Below are positions 1-9,011 of a DNA stretch of 64,000 bases, piece after piece. The DNA is from Mycolicibacterium sp. TY81 (GTDB lineage: Bacteria; Actinomycetota; Actinomycetes; Mycobacteriales; Mycobacteriaceae). The position numbers were made by a program, and so were the translations under genes. The stretch's first letter is position 1. Every line of letters begins with the position of its first letter. Below the pieces are notes generated by a model, which saw nothing but the letters and a program-made list of their open reading frames with translations, searched no databases and was not told the DNA's origin. Location of the stretch: NCBI RefSeq assembly GCF_018326285.1, contig NZ_AP023362.1, positions 744,001 to 808,000 of the forward strand, in the 5' to 3' direction.

Positions 1-2
1 GG

Positions 3-593
3 ACGCTGTTCGGGTTCGGGATGTTGGCGCTGGCGGTGGGGATCTTCCTCGGGGCCAAGGACGACCCGGCCGAGTTGATCAGATCGGGCGACGTGGTGAC
101 GCCCACCGAACGTGTGCACGTCGTGTATCTCGACCGATCGCAATCGAACATTCGTTGCACGGCAACGACATCTGGCGGTCAGGCCGAGCCCTTGGAGCCG
201 TTCACCGGGGCTCACGACGAGAAGCGTTTCGGTGGCAAGCGGCTCTTCCTGATCCCCCGGGGCAAGTACCACCGCGCGGTCGGCGAGTTGCCGCTCGACC
301 GGGGGCCGGTGACCGTGCGGTGTCCCGGAGCGAGCCGGATCTGGGTGAGTGCGCCGCCGAACGGCTGGTCGTGGCCGATTGTCGTCTTCGTCGTGATCGG
401 GGTGGCGTGCCTCGTGGTGTTCGTCGTGGTGATGTTGCGCCGCCGGAGCGGGACGAGCGGGCCGTCGTATCCCGTACCGCCGCAACAGGGTTACCCCGGT
501 TACCCACAGCAGGGCTATCCGGGCTACCCGCCGCCCGGCTATCCCAACCAGGGCTACCCGCCGAACCCCAATTACCCGAACTCTCCGGGCTAG
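3..593 (+). CDS. Membrane protein with Pro/Gly/Tyr-rich cytoplasmic tail (5' partial)
   Basis: The frame is open to the left edge and the residues before the first internal ATG (position 21) are already hydrophobic, so the gene probably begins outside the window. A hydrophobic segment at the left is followed by about 95 polar residues, then a second strong transmembrane segment (around 359-435) ending in a Lys/Arg-type stop-transfer (LRRRSG). The last 40 residues are a low-complexity tail built on QGYPGYP/PGYPNQGYP units. This two-helix layout with a loop containing two cysteines and a PGY-rich tail is common among uncharacterised mycobacterial membrane proteins. Function is unknown. The histidine kinase gene ends 23 bases downstream on the opposite strand. 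Confidence 0.7.
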   Translation, partial: TLFGFGMLALAVGIFLGAKDDPAELIRSGDVVTPTERVHVVYLDRSQSNIRCTATTSGGQAEPLEPFTGAHDEKRFGGKRLFLIPRGKYHRAVGELPLDRGPVTVRCPGASRIWVSAPPNGWSWPIVVFVVIGVACLVVFVVVMLRRRSGTSGPSYPVPPQQGYPGYPQQGYPGYPPPGYPNQGYPPNPNYPNSPG

Positions 594-615
594 TTGTGGT
601 CGGGAGGCGTTGGGA

Positions 616-1743
616 TCAGCCGGCGAGCGACGTTGCGCGGCTGGGCAATTCCACGGTGAACGTCGCGCCTGCACCGACCCCGGCGCTGGTCGCGGTGATC
701 CGGCCATGGTGGACGTCGACAAGCGCCTTCGCGATCGCCAACCCGATGCCGGAACCGCCGTGTGCGCGGTCGCGTGCCGAATCGGCGCGGTAGAACCGCT
801 CGAACAACCGCGGCAGATGTTCGGCGGCGATGCCGTCGCCGTCGTCGGATACCTGGATCTGCACCGAACCACCGGCGGGCGTTGCCGTCACCCGCACCGT
901 GCCGCCGGCATCGGTGTGCCGCAGTGCATTCGTCAGCAGGTTGGCCAGCACCTGGTCGAGGCGCTGCGGGTCGGCCCAGAGGTCAGGTAGCCCCGGCGCG
1001 ATATCCGATGTCAGCGCAACGCCTTTCGCGCGGTAGGGCGCGGCGAAGGCGTCGACGGCCGCACCGATCAGCGTCGCGGGCGCGACGGATTGGGTGTCGA
1101 CGAGCGCCATGTCGCGTTCGGCGTCGGACAGCGCCCGCACGTCGGAGCTGAGCCGGGCAAGGCGGCGGGTCTGGTCGCGCAGGACGCCGATGGTCGTGGC
1201 GTCGAGAGGGTGGATGCCGTCCTCTATCGACTCCAGATAGGCATCGATGACGGAGACGGGCGTGCGCAGCTCGTGCGCCAGATCGGCCAGCAGCTGGCGC
1301 CGGGTGGTCTCGACCGAGCCGAGCTGCTCGGCCATGGTGTTGAAAGCGTCTGCAATGGCGTCGAATTCGGTGCCGAGATGCGGCGGTGAGACGCGGATGT
1401 CGTAGTTCCCATCGGCGACGGCGGTTGCGGCGGCGGCGAGTTCGGCGGTCGACCGGTGCATCCGTCGACTCAGATACCAGCTCAGTCCGAGTGCGGTCGT
1501 GGCGGCCACCGCGAGTGACATGCCCACCGAGACCGCGGTCGCCTGCCGGAACACATGCTCGTAGGGATGTGGACCGGTGCGCCCGGGGACCAGGACGTCC
1601 TGCATCACCTTGCGGAACATCGGCGGGCCGATGATGAGGGCGACGGTCGTCGTGGTGGCGATGGCCGCGACCACGACGACCGCGTTCGTGACGAGGAGCC
1701 GACTGCGGATTCCGTGCTTGCTGCGCGGATGGTGCTGGGCCAT
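616..1743 (-). CDS. Sensor histidine kinase (HAMP type)
   Basis: Membrane histidine kinase of 375 aa. Two N-terminal transmembrane segments flank a short extracytoplasmic loop (about 40 residues), followed by a HAMP linker. The H-box reads LADLAHELRTP, the N-box ANLLTNALRH, then come the G1 box (DDGDGI), the F box (LFERFYRAD) and the G2 box (GGSGIGLAIAK), so all transmitter motifs are present. The open frame extends upstream, but the chosen ATG at 1743 overlaps the response-regulator stop (TGATG), which implies translational coupling. The short sensor loop suggests membrane or envelope sensing; the signal cannot be read from sequence. Confidence 0.92.
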   Translation of the reverse strand: MAQHHPRSKHGIRSRLLVTNAVVVVAAIATTTTVALIIGPPMFRKVMQDVLVPGRTGPHPYEHVFRQATAVSVGMSLAVAATTALGLSWYLSRRMHRSTAELAAAATAVADGNYDIRVSPPHLGTEFDAIADAFNTMAEQLGSVETTRRQLLADLAHELRTPVSVIDAYLESIEDGIHPLDATTIGVLRDQTRRLARLSSDVRALSDAERDMALVDTQSVAPATLIGAAVDAFAAPYRAKGVALTSDIAPGLPDLWADPQRLDQVLANLLTNALRHTDAGGTVRVTATPAGGSVQIQVSDDGDGIAAEHLPRLFERFYRADSARDRAHGGSGIGLAIAKALVDVHHGRITATSAGVGAGATFTVELPSRATSLAG

Positions 1744-2477
1744 CAGCCTTCTCCCATCCGATATCCGACGCCTCGCACCGTCGTGACGTAACGCGGCTCG
1801 GCCGAATTGTCGCCCAGCTTGCGGCGCAGGTGGCCGACATGGACGTCGACGACGTTGTCGTTGCCGAACCACGATTCACCCCAGACCGCTTCGAGCAGCT
1901 GATGGCGCGTCCACACCTGTCGCGGCCGCGAGGACAGGGCCGCCAGAACATCGAACTCGGTGCGGGTCAGCATGATCGGGGCACCGCCGAGCAGAGTCTG
2001 TCGGCTGTCGGTGTCGATGTGCAGCTCCCCGAACACGCGTGGCGGTGTCCCCGTCTCGGGGACGGATTCGGGGGCACGGCGGGGCCGCCGCAACATGGCC
2101 CGAATCCGGGCCACGACCTCGCGGGGACTGAACGGTTTGGTGACGTAGTCATCGGCGCCGACCGACAGCCCGACGATGGTGTCGATCTCGGTGTCGCGGG
2201 CCGTCAGCATCACGACGTACGCGTCGGAGAACACCCGAAGCTGTCGGCATACCTCGATGCCGTCGAGGCCCGGCAGTCCGATGTCGAGGACCACGACGTC
2301 GGGGTCGAGTTCGCGGGCGGCGACAAGAGCCGACGGGCCGTCGGCCGCGACACGTACCTCGAACTGTTCGCGTTTGAGGTAGCTGGCCACGACATCGGCC
2401 AGCGCCGCCTCGTCGTCGACGACCAGCGCGCGCAGGCTCGGCGTCGGTTCAGTGCCGTTCACCTGCTCATAGTGCAC
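1743..2477 (-). CDS. OmpR/PhoB-family response regulator
   Basis: A 244-aa regulator with an N-terminal receiver domain (acidic pair in VVDDEAAL, phospho-acceptor Asp in VVVLDIGLPG, Thr in MLTARD, Lys in VTKPFSPRE) and a C-terminal winged helix (LTRTEFDVLAAL through RGVGYRMGEG). The start used is GTG at 2477; an in-frame GTG at 2462 is possible. It is the first gene of a two-gene operon with the kinase. Two adjacent 11-bp direct repeats lie upstream (2523-2544), the arrangement usually bound by OmpR-type dimers, so autoregulation and control of the divergent secreted protein are plausible inferences. Confidence 0.92.
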   Translation of the reverse strand: MHYEQVNGTEPTPSLRALVVDDEAALADVVASYLKREQFEVRVAADGPSALVAARELDPDVVVLDIGLPGLDGIEVCRQLRVFSDAYVVMLTARDTEIDTIVGLSVGADDYVTKPFSPREVVARIRAMLRRPRRAPESVPETGTPPRVFGELHIDTDSRQTLLGGAPIMLTRTEFDVLAALSSRPRQVWTRHQLLEAVWGESWFGNDNVVDVHVGHLRRKLGDNSAEPRYVTTVRGVGYRMGEG

Positions 2478-2522
2478 CCGCGCAGTGGTGCGGTCGACCG
2501 GATGACCAGGTCAGCGCCGCGT

Positions 2523-2544
2523 TCTTTAACGAATCTTCATCGTT
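2523..2544. promoter_or_regulatory. Candidate OmpR-type direct-repeat operator
   Basis: TCTTTAACGAA is followed directly by TCTTCATCGTT. The two 11-mers agree at 7 of 11 positions and sit on the same face of the helix. They lie between the divergent response regulator and the small secreted-protein gene. Contiguous 11-bp direct repeats are typical for OmpR/PhoB-family binding; assigning them to the neighbouring regulator is inference. Confidence 0.4.
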
Positions 2545-2614
2545 CCTCCGGGGAACCCTTGTCGGCCGATTCGAGTCTGGACGACGTCAGAAACCACCGT
2601 GAAGGGACATCGAC

Positions 2615-2914
2615 ATGATCAGCAGGATCGCCTTCTTCTCCACCGCCGCCGCGGCGCTGGCCGCTGCCACCTTGACCGCCGCCGGCCCGGCGCAGGCCGC
2701 CAGTGCGTCCGGCAACAACGGCGCCGACGTCGTCTCCACGCTGCGCAGCGAGGGCTACAACGTGCAGGTCGACGGGGCCCCGAGCGCTCCGCTGTCCGCC
2801 TGCACGGTGACGGACGTGCACGGGTTGCCGAATCCCGCGGACCCGACCCAGCGCGCGGACACCCGCATGATCAACAACGTCTACGTCGACGTGACCTGTG
2901 CGTCGGACTCCTGA
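2615..2914 (+). CDS. Small secreted protein
   Basis: A 99-aa protein. Residues 1 to about 29 form a classical Sec signal peptide (MISRIAFF, an Ala-rich core, cleavage near AQA-A). The mature part is about 70 residues with two cysteines (ACTVTDVHG and VTCASDS), which could form a disulfide that closes the domain. The RBS GAAGGGA lies upstream of the ATG. The gene is divergent from the two-component operon and may be a target of it. The layout resembles families of short mycobacterial secreted proteins with one Cys pair; no function is recognised. Confidence 0.8.
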   Translation: MISRIAFFSTAAAALAAATLTAAGPAQAASASGNNGADVVSTLRSEGYNVQVDGAPSAPLSACTVTDVHGLPNPADPTQRADTRMINNVYVDVTCASDS

Positions 2915-2953
2915 GCGGGGTCGCAGCGCGCCGACCGGCGGTTACATGGTTAT

Positions 2954-4198
2954 GTGAGGGGCGTGACCGAAGCGCAGTCGCTGCCGCTGGCCGGGATCAC
3001 CGTCGTCGCGATGGAGCAGGCGGTGTCCGCGCCGATGTGTACGCGCGTGCTGGCCGACTTCGGCGCCCGCGTGATCAAGGTCGAGAATCCCCGAGGCGGC
3101 GACTTCGCCCGCGACTACGACGACGTGGTGCTCGGCCAGGCGGCGCATTTCGTGTGGGCCAACCGGGGCAAGCAGTCGATCAGCCTGAACCTCAAGTCAG
3201 ACAAGGGCATTGCGGTGCTGCACCAGTTGCTCGACCGGGCCGACGCGTTCGTCTCCAACCTGGCGCCGGGCGCCACCGCGCGACTGGGGTTGTCACCGGA
3301 GGACCTCGGCAGGCGGCACCCGCAGGTGATTCCCGTCGAGATCGATGGCTACGGGCCGGGCGGACCCCTTTCCCAGAAACGTGCGTACGACCTGTTGGTG
3401 CAGGCGGAATCCGGGTCATGTGCGGCCACCGGCTTCCCGGGCATGCCGGCCAAGCCGGGTCCGCCCGTCGCCGATATCTCCACCGGCCTGTACTCGGCGC
3501 TGTCCATCATGGCGCTGCTGTTGGGCCGCGCCCGTGGTGTCTCTGTCGGTGCGGCGCCGTCGGTCGCGGTGAGCCTGTTCGACACGATGACCGACATCAT
3601 GGGTTACCCGCTGACCTACACCCAGCACTCGGGCGTGAACCAGCAGCCACTCGGGATGGCTTCACCGGCCGTCGCACCGTACGGCGCGTTCGCGACGCGC
3701 GACGGACAGACCGTCGTTCTCGGGACGACCAACGACAGGGAATGGCAGCGCCTGGCCCGGGAGATCATCGAGCGGCCCGACCTCGCCTCGGACCCTCGAT
3801 TCGCGAGTAATTCGGACCGCTGCGCGCACCGCGACGAGCTTCACGCCGACATCGGATCCTGGTGCGCTGAGCGCGATCTCGAGGATATTCAGCGAATTGC
3901 CGACGCCGCCGGCATCGGCAATTCGCGGTACAACCTGCCCAGTGAGGTGATCGCACATCCGCACCTCAAGTCCCGCGACCGGTGGCGTCAGGTCAGCACC
4001 CCGAATGGCCCCATCGAGGCGTTGTTGCCGCCGCCGGTGATCAGCGGCCTGGAGCTGAACATGGGGGCAATCCCCGGACTGGGCGAGCACACAGATGTGA
4101 TACTCGGCGAATTGGGTTACCGCGCTGAAGATATCGCCGGCCTGCGGGCCGCCGGTGCCATCGGCGATGTCTATGGATCAGGGAGCGACCATGCGTGA
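2954..4198 (+). CDS. CaiB/BaiF family CoA-transferase
   Basis: A family III CoA-transferase or acyl-CoA racemase-like protein of about 414 aa. The N-terminal fold reads LAGITVVAMEQAVSAPMCTRVLADFGARVIKVE, with the CoA-binding region around NRGKQSISLNLKS. The presumed catalytic Asp is in PVADISTGLYSAL, the family's nucleophile position. The GTG at 2954 is the longest start; a GTG at 2963 gives VTEAQSLPLAG and is equally plausible. Its last 8 bases overlap the thiolase start, so the pair is co-transcribed and likely coupled. Such pairs activate and then thiolytically cleave an acyl chain; the substrate is unknown. Confidence 0.88.
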   Translation: MRGVTEAQSLPLAGITVVAMEQAVSAPMCTRVLADFGARVIKVENPRGGDFARDYDDVVLGQAAHFVWANRGKQSISLNLKSDKGIAVLHQLLDRADAFVSNLAPGATARLGLSPEDLGRRHPQVIPVEIDGYGPGGPLSQKRAYDLLVQAESGSCAATGFPGMPAKPGPPVADISTGLYSALSIMALLLGRARGVSVGAAPSVAVSLFDTMTDIMGYPLTYTQHSGVNQQPLGMASPAVAPYGAFATRDGQTVVLGTTNDREWQRLAREIIERPDLASDPRFASNSDRCAHRDELHADIGSWCAERDLEDIQRIADAAGIGNSRYNLPSEVIAHPHLKSRDRWRQVSTPNGPIEALLPPPVISGLELNMGAIPGLGEHTDVILGELGYRAEDIAGLRAAGAIGDVYGSGSDHA

Positions 4199-5339
4199 AG
4201 TCGTCATTGTCGAGGCCGTGCGGACCGCCGTCGGCAAGCGCAACGGGGGGCTGGCCGGCCAGCATGCCGCCGACCTGTCGGCCGTGGTGTTGAACGAACT
4301 GATGGAGCGGTCCGGAGTGGCCCCCGAACTCGTCGACGACGTGGTGTGGGGCTGTGTCTCGCAGGTCGGCGACCAGTCGAGCAATATCGCCCGCTGGTCG
4401 GTGCTCGCGGCCGGCTGGCCCGAGTCGATCCCGGGCACGACGGTCAACCGGGCCTGCGGATCGTCTCAGCAGGCACTGGATTTCGCGGTGCAGGCAGTGA
4501 TGTCCGGTCAGCAGGACGTCGTGGTGGCCGGCGGCGTCGAGGTGATGAGCCGGGTGCCGCTCGGTGCGGCCCGCCAGACCGGCGAGCCGTACGGGCCGAA
4601 AGCGCTTGCCCGGTATGACGGTTTCGGTTTCAACCAGGGCATCTCGGCGGAGATGATCGCGCAGAAGTGGGGTCTGTCGAGGGCCCGGCTGGACGAGTAC
4701 TCGGCGCGGTCGCACGAACTCGCCGCGGCTGCACAGGATTCGGGCGCGTTCGTCACGCAGATCGTTCCGGTGTTCACCGAGGACGGCGGTGTGGTGCACG
4801 AGGACGAGGGCATCCGGCGCGGGACGACGGTCGAGAAGCTGGGTGGCCTCAAGCCGGCATTCCAGGAGGACGGCGTGATCCACGCCGGCAACTCCTCGCA
4901 GATTTCCGATGGTGCGGCAGCACTTTTGGTGATGACGCTGGAGAACGCGCTGCAGCTCGGCCTCACCCCGCTGGTGCGGTATGTCGGCGGTGCGGTGACG
5001 GGCGCCGACCCGGTCCTGATGCTGACGGGCCCGATCCCGGCCACCGAAAAGGTGCTGCGCAAGACCGGTGTGAAGATCGGCGACATCGGTGTCTTCGAGG
5101 TGAACGAGGCGTTCGCCCCGGTACCGCTGGCCTGGCTCGCCGACACCGGCGCCCGCGAGGCCGCGCTCAATCCCCTCGGTGGCGCGATCGCGCTGGGGCA
5201 CCCGCTCGGCGCGTCCGGCGCGGTGCTGATGACCCGCATGATCAACCACATGCGCGACAACGGAATTCGCTACGGCCTGCAGACCATGTGCGAGGGTGGC
5301 GGCACCGCCAACGCGACGTTGGTGGAGCTGGTCGCTTAG
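4191..5339 (+). CDS. Acetyl-CoA acetyltransferase / 3-ketoacyl-CoA thiolase
   Basis: A 382-aa thiolase. The nucleophilic Cys is residue 89 ([12 protein letters not shown]), the NEAF motif is present, the catalytic His lies in [15 protein letters not shown], and the second Cys lies in MCEGGGTAN near the C-terminus. Length and motif spacing match degradative thiolases. ATG 4191 was chosen over the longer frame because it begins at the conserved [12 protein letters not shown]. It overlaps the CoA-transferase stop by 8 bases. The stop overlaps the convergent aldolase stop by 4 bases. It probably releases acetyl-CoA in the pathway served by the neighbouring CoA-transferase. Confidence 0.95.
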   Translation: MREVVIVEAVRTAVGKRNGGLAGQHAADLSAVVLNELMERSGVAPELVDDVVWGCVSQVGDQSSNIARWSVLAAGWPESIPGTTVNRACGSSQQALDFAVQAVMSGQQDVVVAGGVEVMSRVPLGAARQTGEPYGPKALARYDGFGFNQGISAEMIAQKWGLSRARLDEYSARSHELAAAAQDSGAFVTQIVPVFTEDGGVVHEDEGIRRGTTVEKLGGLKPAFQEDGVIHAGNSSQISDGAAALLVMTLENALQLGLTPLVRYVGGAVTGADPVLMLTGPIPATEKVLRKTGVKIGDIGVFEVNEAFAPVPLAWLADTGAREAALNPLGGAIALGHPLGASGAVLMTRMINHMRDNGIRYGLQTMCEGGGTANATLVELVA

Positions 5340-6343
5340 GCGCTTTCCGTGCTGGTGAGGTCTAGTGCGATGTCGACCAGCATGTCTTCCTGACCGCCGA
5401 CGAGCCCGCGCCGCCCCGCTTCTTCCAACAGTGTCCGGGCGTCGACGTCGAAGCGTTCGGCGGCAATCTCTGCGTGCCGCAGGAAGCTCGAGTACACGCC
5501 CGCGTAGCCGAGCGTCAGGGTCTCCCGGTCGACGCGCACCGGCCGGTCCTGCAGCGGCCGCACCAGATCGTCGGCGGCATCCTGCAACGCATGCAGGTCG
5601 CAGCCGTGCTCCCAGCCCAGCTTGGTGGCCGCGGCGATGAAGACTTCCAGCGGTGCGTTGCCGGCTCCAGCGCCCATCCCGGTCAACGACGCGTCGACCC
5701 GGTTGGCGCCGTGCTCGACCGCGGCGATCGAATTGGCCACTCCCAGAGACAGATTGTGGTGGGCGTGGATGCCGATTTCTGTTGCAGGGTCCAAGGTTTG
5801 GCGCAGTGCGTCAACGCGGTCGGCGACGTCGCGCATCGTCATCGCCCCGCCGGAGTCGACGACGTAGACGCACGTCGCGCCGTAGCTCTCCATGAGCTTG
5901 GCCTGCGCGGCGAGGACCGCCGGCGTGGCGAGGTGGCTCATCATCAGGAAGCCGACGGGGTCCATTCCCAGCTCGCGGGCGGCGGCGAGCTGGCGTGCGG
6001 AGAGCTCGGCCTCGGTGCAGTGGGTACCGACACGGACGACGGTGACGCCGGCGCGATGCGCGTCGCGCAACCGGCGCACGGTACCGATGCCGGGGAGGAT
6101 CAGCGTCGCGATCCGCACCCGGGACACCGCGGCGGCGACGGCGGAGATCCACTCCAGGTCGGTGTGGGCGCCGAAGCCGTAGACACAACTGGACCCACCC
6201 AGTCCGTCGCCGTGCGCGACCTCGATGGAGGCGACGCCCGCGGCGTCGAGCGCCGTCGCGATGGCGACGGCCTGCGCGATGGTGTACTGGTGCCGGACGG
6301 CGTGCATGCCGTCACGCAGGGTTACGTCGCTGATGTAGATCAT
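5336..6343 (-). CDS. 4-hydroxy-2-oxovalerate aldolase (MhpE/DmpG/HsaF family)
   Basis: A 335-aa protein of the HMGL-like TIM-barrel family. The N-terminus has the [10 protein letters not shown] metal and catalytic motif; [12 protein letters not shown] follows, and [15 protein letters not shown] carries the metal-binding His pair. These enzymes cleave 4-hydroxy-2-oxoacids to pyruvate and an aldehyde at the end of meta-cleavage pathways. They normally form a complex that channels the aldehyde to an acylating aldehyde dehydrogenase. Here the ATGA-coupled upstream gene encodes only the C-terminal half of that partner, so any channelled product would need another dehydrogenase. It is the last gene of the TetR-led minus-strand operon. 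Confidence 0.93.
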   Translation of the reverse strand: MIYISDVTLRDGMHAVRHQYTIAQAVAIATALDAAGVASIEVAHGDGLGGSSCVYGFGAHTDLEWISAVAAAVSRVRIATLILPGIGTVRRLRDAHRAGVTVVRVGTHCTEAELSARQLAAARELGMDPVGFLMMSHLATPAVLAAQAKLMESYGATCVYVVDSGGAMTMRDVADRVDALRQTLDPATEIGIHAHHNLSLGVANSIAAVEHGANRVDASLTGMGAGAGNAPLEVFIAAATKLGWEHGCDLHALQDAADDLVRPLQDRPVRVDRETLTLGYAGVYSSFLRHAEIAAERFDVDARTLLEEAGRRGLVGGQEDMLVDIALDLTSTESA

Positions 6344-6795
6344 GTTGGGGCTCCGGCGTTTTGCGCGGCTACTTCGACGAGCGCGGTCACTCTGGTGCCC
6401 GCGAAGGTGCCGATTTCTGGGATGTGGATCGGGCCGATGCTCTCGAACTGCACGGCCTGCTTGAGCCGGAAGCCTGGCACCTCAGCGCTGATCCGTTGCA
6501 CCGCGGTGTGGATGTCCCGTTCGATGGCAGCGTGATCGGCGGCGCCGTCGACCAGGCAGTAGACGGTGTACCGCGTCGCAGGGGAAGGGCTGAGCAGTGA
6601 GATGACCTTCGCATGCCGGGCGCCGACATTCTGTATTGCGGTACAGGTGGTTTCGATCAGATCGTCGACGCCGGCCCGGATGTCCGGACCGGCGGAGCAC
6701 GCCGGAATCGATGACACGATCTCGGCGTAGGTCACACTTCCCGACTTCGCGACGGCAGCGATGATCGGCGCGGTGGTTCCGGCGGACGGCGTCAT
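6340..6795 (-). CDS. C-terminal half of acylating acetaldehyde dehydrogenase (MhpF/DmpF/HsaG family), lacking the NAD/catalytic-Cys domain
   Basis: A 151-aa protein. The sequence from [22 protein letters not shown] to [13 protein letters not shown] matches the C-terminal dimerisation domain of acylating acetaldehyde dehydrogenases. Recognisable parts are [39 protein letters not shown] and [12 protein letters not shown]. Full-length enzymes are about 300 aa. The entire N-terminal Rossmann domain and the catalytic cysteine region are missing. The deletion is clean: the ATG sits on the TetR stop (ATGA) and the stop on the aldolase start (ATGA). The frame is intact, so it may be a retained structural partner of the aldolase rather than a decaying pseudogene; that is inference. 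Confidence 0.8.
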   Translation of the reverse strand: MTPSAGTTAPIIAAVAKSGSVTYAEIVSSIPACSAGPDIRAGVDDLIETTCTAIQNVGARHAKVISLLSPSPATRYTVYCLVDGAADHAAIERDIHTAVQRISAEVPGFRLKQAVQFESIGPIHIPEIGTFAGTRVTALVEVAAQNAGAPT

Positions 6796-7424
6796 CGCAC
6801 GTTCTCGGCGAGCATCCGGATCGCCGTGTCGTAGATGGCATTGGCGTGCATCTCGAACAACTCGAGCAGGTCCACCGAATCACCGCCGAGTTCCCTGGCG
6901 ATGAACAGGCCGTCGGCGCCGGCGATGGAGTAGTTCACCAGCAGCCGGACCTGGGCGTCGGTGAGACCTGGGGCAAGCTCACTGAGTGCCGCGGTGAGCG
7001 AGTCGGAGGCCTGCGTCCGCGCTTGCAGGAACCGCGCACGGGCTCGTGGTTCCACGGGCCGGCGCTCCAGCGCCAGCATCAGCCCGAGGCGCAGGAAGTC
7101 CGGATGGTCGAGCAGGCCTTTCGCGAGCTGCCTGGCCAGTCCGATCACGCGTTCGCGGGGCTCGCCGTCAAGGGGGAGTTCCCAGACGCGCAGCCAGGTT
7201 TCGAAGCTGCGGTCGATCACCGCCGCCAGCAGGTCGTCCTTGTCCTTGAAGTGCCAGTAGATGGAACTGGCGGGGAGTCCGCACTTCTTGCTGACCAGCC
7301 CGATGCTGGTGCCTTCGTAACCACGTTCAGAGGCAATCTCGTTGGCGGCATCCAGGATTCGCTCACGGGACTGTTCGCCATCGGCGCGCTTGCGGCGGGT
7401 CTTGGGTGCTTCGGACATCTTCAC
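6792..7424 (-). CDS. TetR-family transcriptional regulator of the meta-cleavage cluster
   Basis: A 210-aa protein. The N-terminal HTH reads SRERILDAANEIASERGYEGTSIGLVSKKCGLPASSIYWHFKDKDDLL, and an all-helical ligand domain follows. It is transcribed with the truncated dehydrogenase and the aldolase and diverges from the hydroxylase operon. The 72-bp gap holds two copies of a GTAG-N6-CTAC palindrome, so it very likely represses both directions and is released by a pathway intermediate; this is inference from layout. An alternative ATG two codons in (7418) is possible. Confidence 0.92.
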   Translation of the reverse strand: MKMSEAPKTRRKRADGEQSRERILDAANEIASERGYEGTSIGLVSKKCGLPASSIYWHFKDKDDLLAAVIDRSFETWLRVWELPLDGEPRERVIGLARQLAKGLLDHPDFLRLGLMLALERRPVEPRARARFLQARTQASDSLTAALSELAPGLTDAQVRLLVNYSIAGADGLFIARELGGDSVDLLELFEMHANAIYDTAIRMLAENVR

Positions 7425-7440
7425 TCCCGACTCTTGACTC

Positions 7441-7476
7441 TGTAGCGATCACTACATTACCGTAGCGATCACTACA
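7441..7476. promoter_or_regulatory. Tandem TetR operators
   Basis: TGTAGCGATCACTACA (7441-7456) and GTAGCGATCACTACA (7462-7476) are two direct copies of an imperfect palindrome with perfect TGTAG/CTACA outer arms. They are spaced 20 bp apart, about two helical turns. They occupy the middle of the divergent promoter gap between the TetR gene and the hydroxylase gene. Repeated symmetric sites next to a divergent TetR gene are strong evidence for its operators. Confidence 0.75.
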
Positions 7477-7496
7477 GAACAAGTGGGAGGCTCCCA

Positions 7497-9011
7497 ATGA
7501 GCAGTGCAGACACCTACGACGTCGCCGTTGTCGGGTACGGCCCCACAGGCGCCACGGCCGCCAACCTGCTGGGCCAACTCGGTCTGAAGGTCGTGGTGAT
7601 CGAGCGGGACCCAGATATCTACAGCCGGGCGCGGGCGATCTCGACCGACGAGGAGGTCCTCCGCGTCTGGCAGTCGGTGGGCCTGGCCGAGCGGCTCCAG
7701 CGCGACATGCTGCCCGACCGTCCGGTCGCGTTCGTCGACGCCGACGGGCGCCCGTTCATCGAAACGGTGATCTACGGACGCGGGTGCGGCCATCCGTCGC
7801 AGCAGTTCCTGTACCAGCCGGCGGTCGACTCGGTGCTCCGCGAAGGGGTGGCCCGGTTCGCCAACGTCGAGGTGCTGCTGGAGCATGAATGTCTGCGGGT
7901 GACCAACCGGGCCGACGGCGTCGAGCTGCTGCTCGCCGACCTGTGTGCCGACGCCTTCAAACGGGTGACGGCCCGCTACGTCATCGCCTCGGACGGTGGC
8001 TCGTCGGCGACGCGCGGCGTGCTCGGCATCGGGTACAGCGGACGCACCTACGGCGAGCGCTGGGTCGTCATCGACACCAAGGTGATCAAGGAATGGGATG
8101 CACACGACCGCTTGCGGTTTCACTGCAACCCCGCACGTCCGACCGTTGACTGCCCGACGCCGCTCGGGCATCACCGGTGGGAATACCCCGCGCGAGGATG
8201 CGAGGACGAGAAGAACCTCACCAGCGACGAAGCGGTGTGGAAAGTGCTGGGCGAGCAGGGCATCACACCCGAGCACGTCGAGATCCTGCGCGCCGTCGTC
8301 TACAGCCACCACGTACGGGTAGCGGACCGCTGGCGCGTCGGACGGGTATTCCTGGCCGGCGATGCCGCGCACGCCATGCCGCCGTGGATCGGCCAGGGGA
8401 TGTCCGCCGGCGTCCGCGACGCCGCCAACCTGTGCTGGAAACTCGCCGCGGTGCTGCGCGGTCAGGCGCCCGACGCGCTGCTGGATTCGTATGCCGCAGA
8501 ACGCAAGCCGCACGTCACAGAGGTCACCCGGCGTGCGGTGCTGGTCGGCCGGATCATCACCGAGCGGCGGCCATGGCTGGCCGCCATCCGCAATCACGTC
8601 GTGCGGGCGCTGACCAGGATTCCCGGGGCCAATGCCGCGGGTCAGAAGTTCTGGTGGATACCTGACGCCCACTACGACGACGGCTTCTTCGCGACCACGC
8701 ACCCCGCGGTGGGCTGGCAGATCCCGCAACCCACGGTGGGCGGCGTGCTGCTCGATGAGCTGCTCGGCGGGCGCTGGACGGTGCTGCACACCGGCGCCGT
8801 GCCGACCGGGGCGGCAGCCTGGACGGCCGCCGGCGCGTCGACCCTGCAGATCACCGAACCGAGCCTGGTGCGGTGGCTCCGTGACCGCAAAGCCGACGCC
8901 GTCGTCCTCCGCCCGGACGGATTCGTCTACGCCGCAACCTCATCCGGACAACCACTCCCGGCTCCGCCGGCCGGACTGAGCCTCACCACCCTGACAGGAG
9001 CATCAGCATGA
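7497..9011 (+). CDS. FAD-dependent aromatic hydroxylase (MhpA-like)
   Basis: A 504-aa class A flavoprotein monooxygenase. The N-terminal Rossmann fingerprint is DVAVVGYGPTGATAANLLGQLG, followed by ARAISTDEEVLRVW. The FAD ribityl-binding GD motif is VFLAGDAAHAMPPWIGQGMSAG near residue 285, and a thioredoxin-like C-terminal domain follows. Closest in layout to 3-(3-hydroxyphenyl)propionate hydroxylase (MhpA), which hydroxylates a phenol to a catechol before ring opening. The exact substrate is not determined by the motifs. The RBS GGGAGG precedes the ATG. The stop overlaps the hydrolase start (ATGA), so the two are coupled. Confidence 0.88.
   Translation: MSSADTYDVAVVGYGPTGATAANLLGQLGLKVVVIERDPDIYSRARAISTDEEVLRVWQSVGLAERLQRDMLPDRPVAFVDADGRPFIETVIYGRGCGHPSQQFLYQPAVDSVLREGVARFANVEVLLEHECLRVTNRADGVELLLADLCADAFKRVTARYVIASDGGSSATRGVLGIGYSGRTYGERWVVIDTKVIKEWDAHDRLRFHCNPARPTVDCPTPLGHHRWEYPARGCEDEKNLTSDEAVWKVLGEQGITPEHVEILRAVVYSHHVRVADRWRVGRVFLAGDAAHAMPPWIGQGMSAGVRDAANLCWKLAAVLRGQAPDALLDSYAAERKPHVTEVTRRAVLVGRIITERRPWLAAIRNHVVRALTRIPGANAAGQKFWWIPDAHYDDGFFATTHPAVGWQIPQPTVGGVLLDELLGGRWTVLHTGAVPTGAAAWTAAGASTLQITEPSLVRWLRDRKADAVVLRPDGFVYAATSSGQPLPAPPAGLSLTTLTGASA

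Noticed and set aside
6340..6795. Calling the half acetaldehyde dehydrogenase a pseudogene
   Set aside because: Frame is intact and both ends are perfectly coupled, so it is listed as a CDS with a warning.
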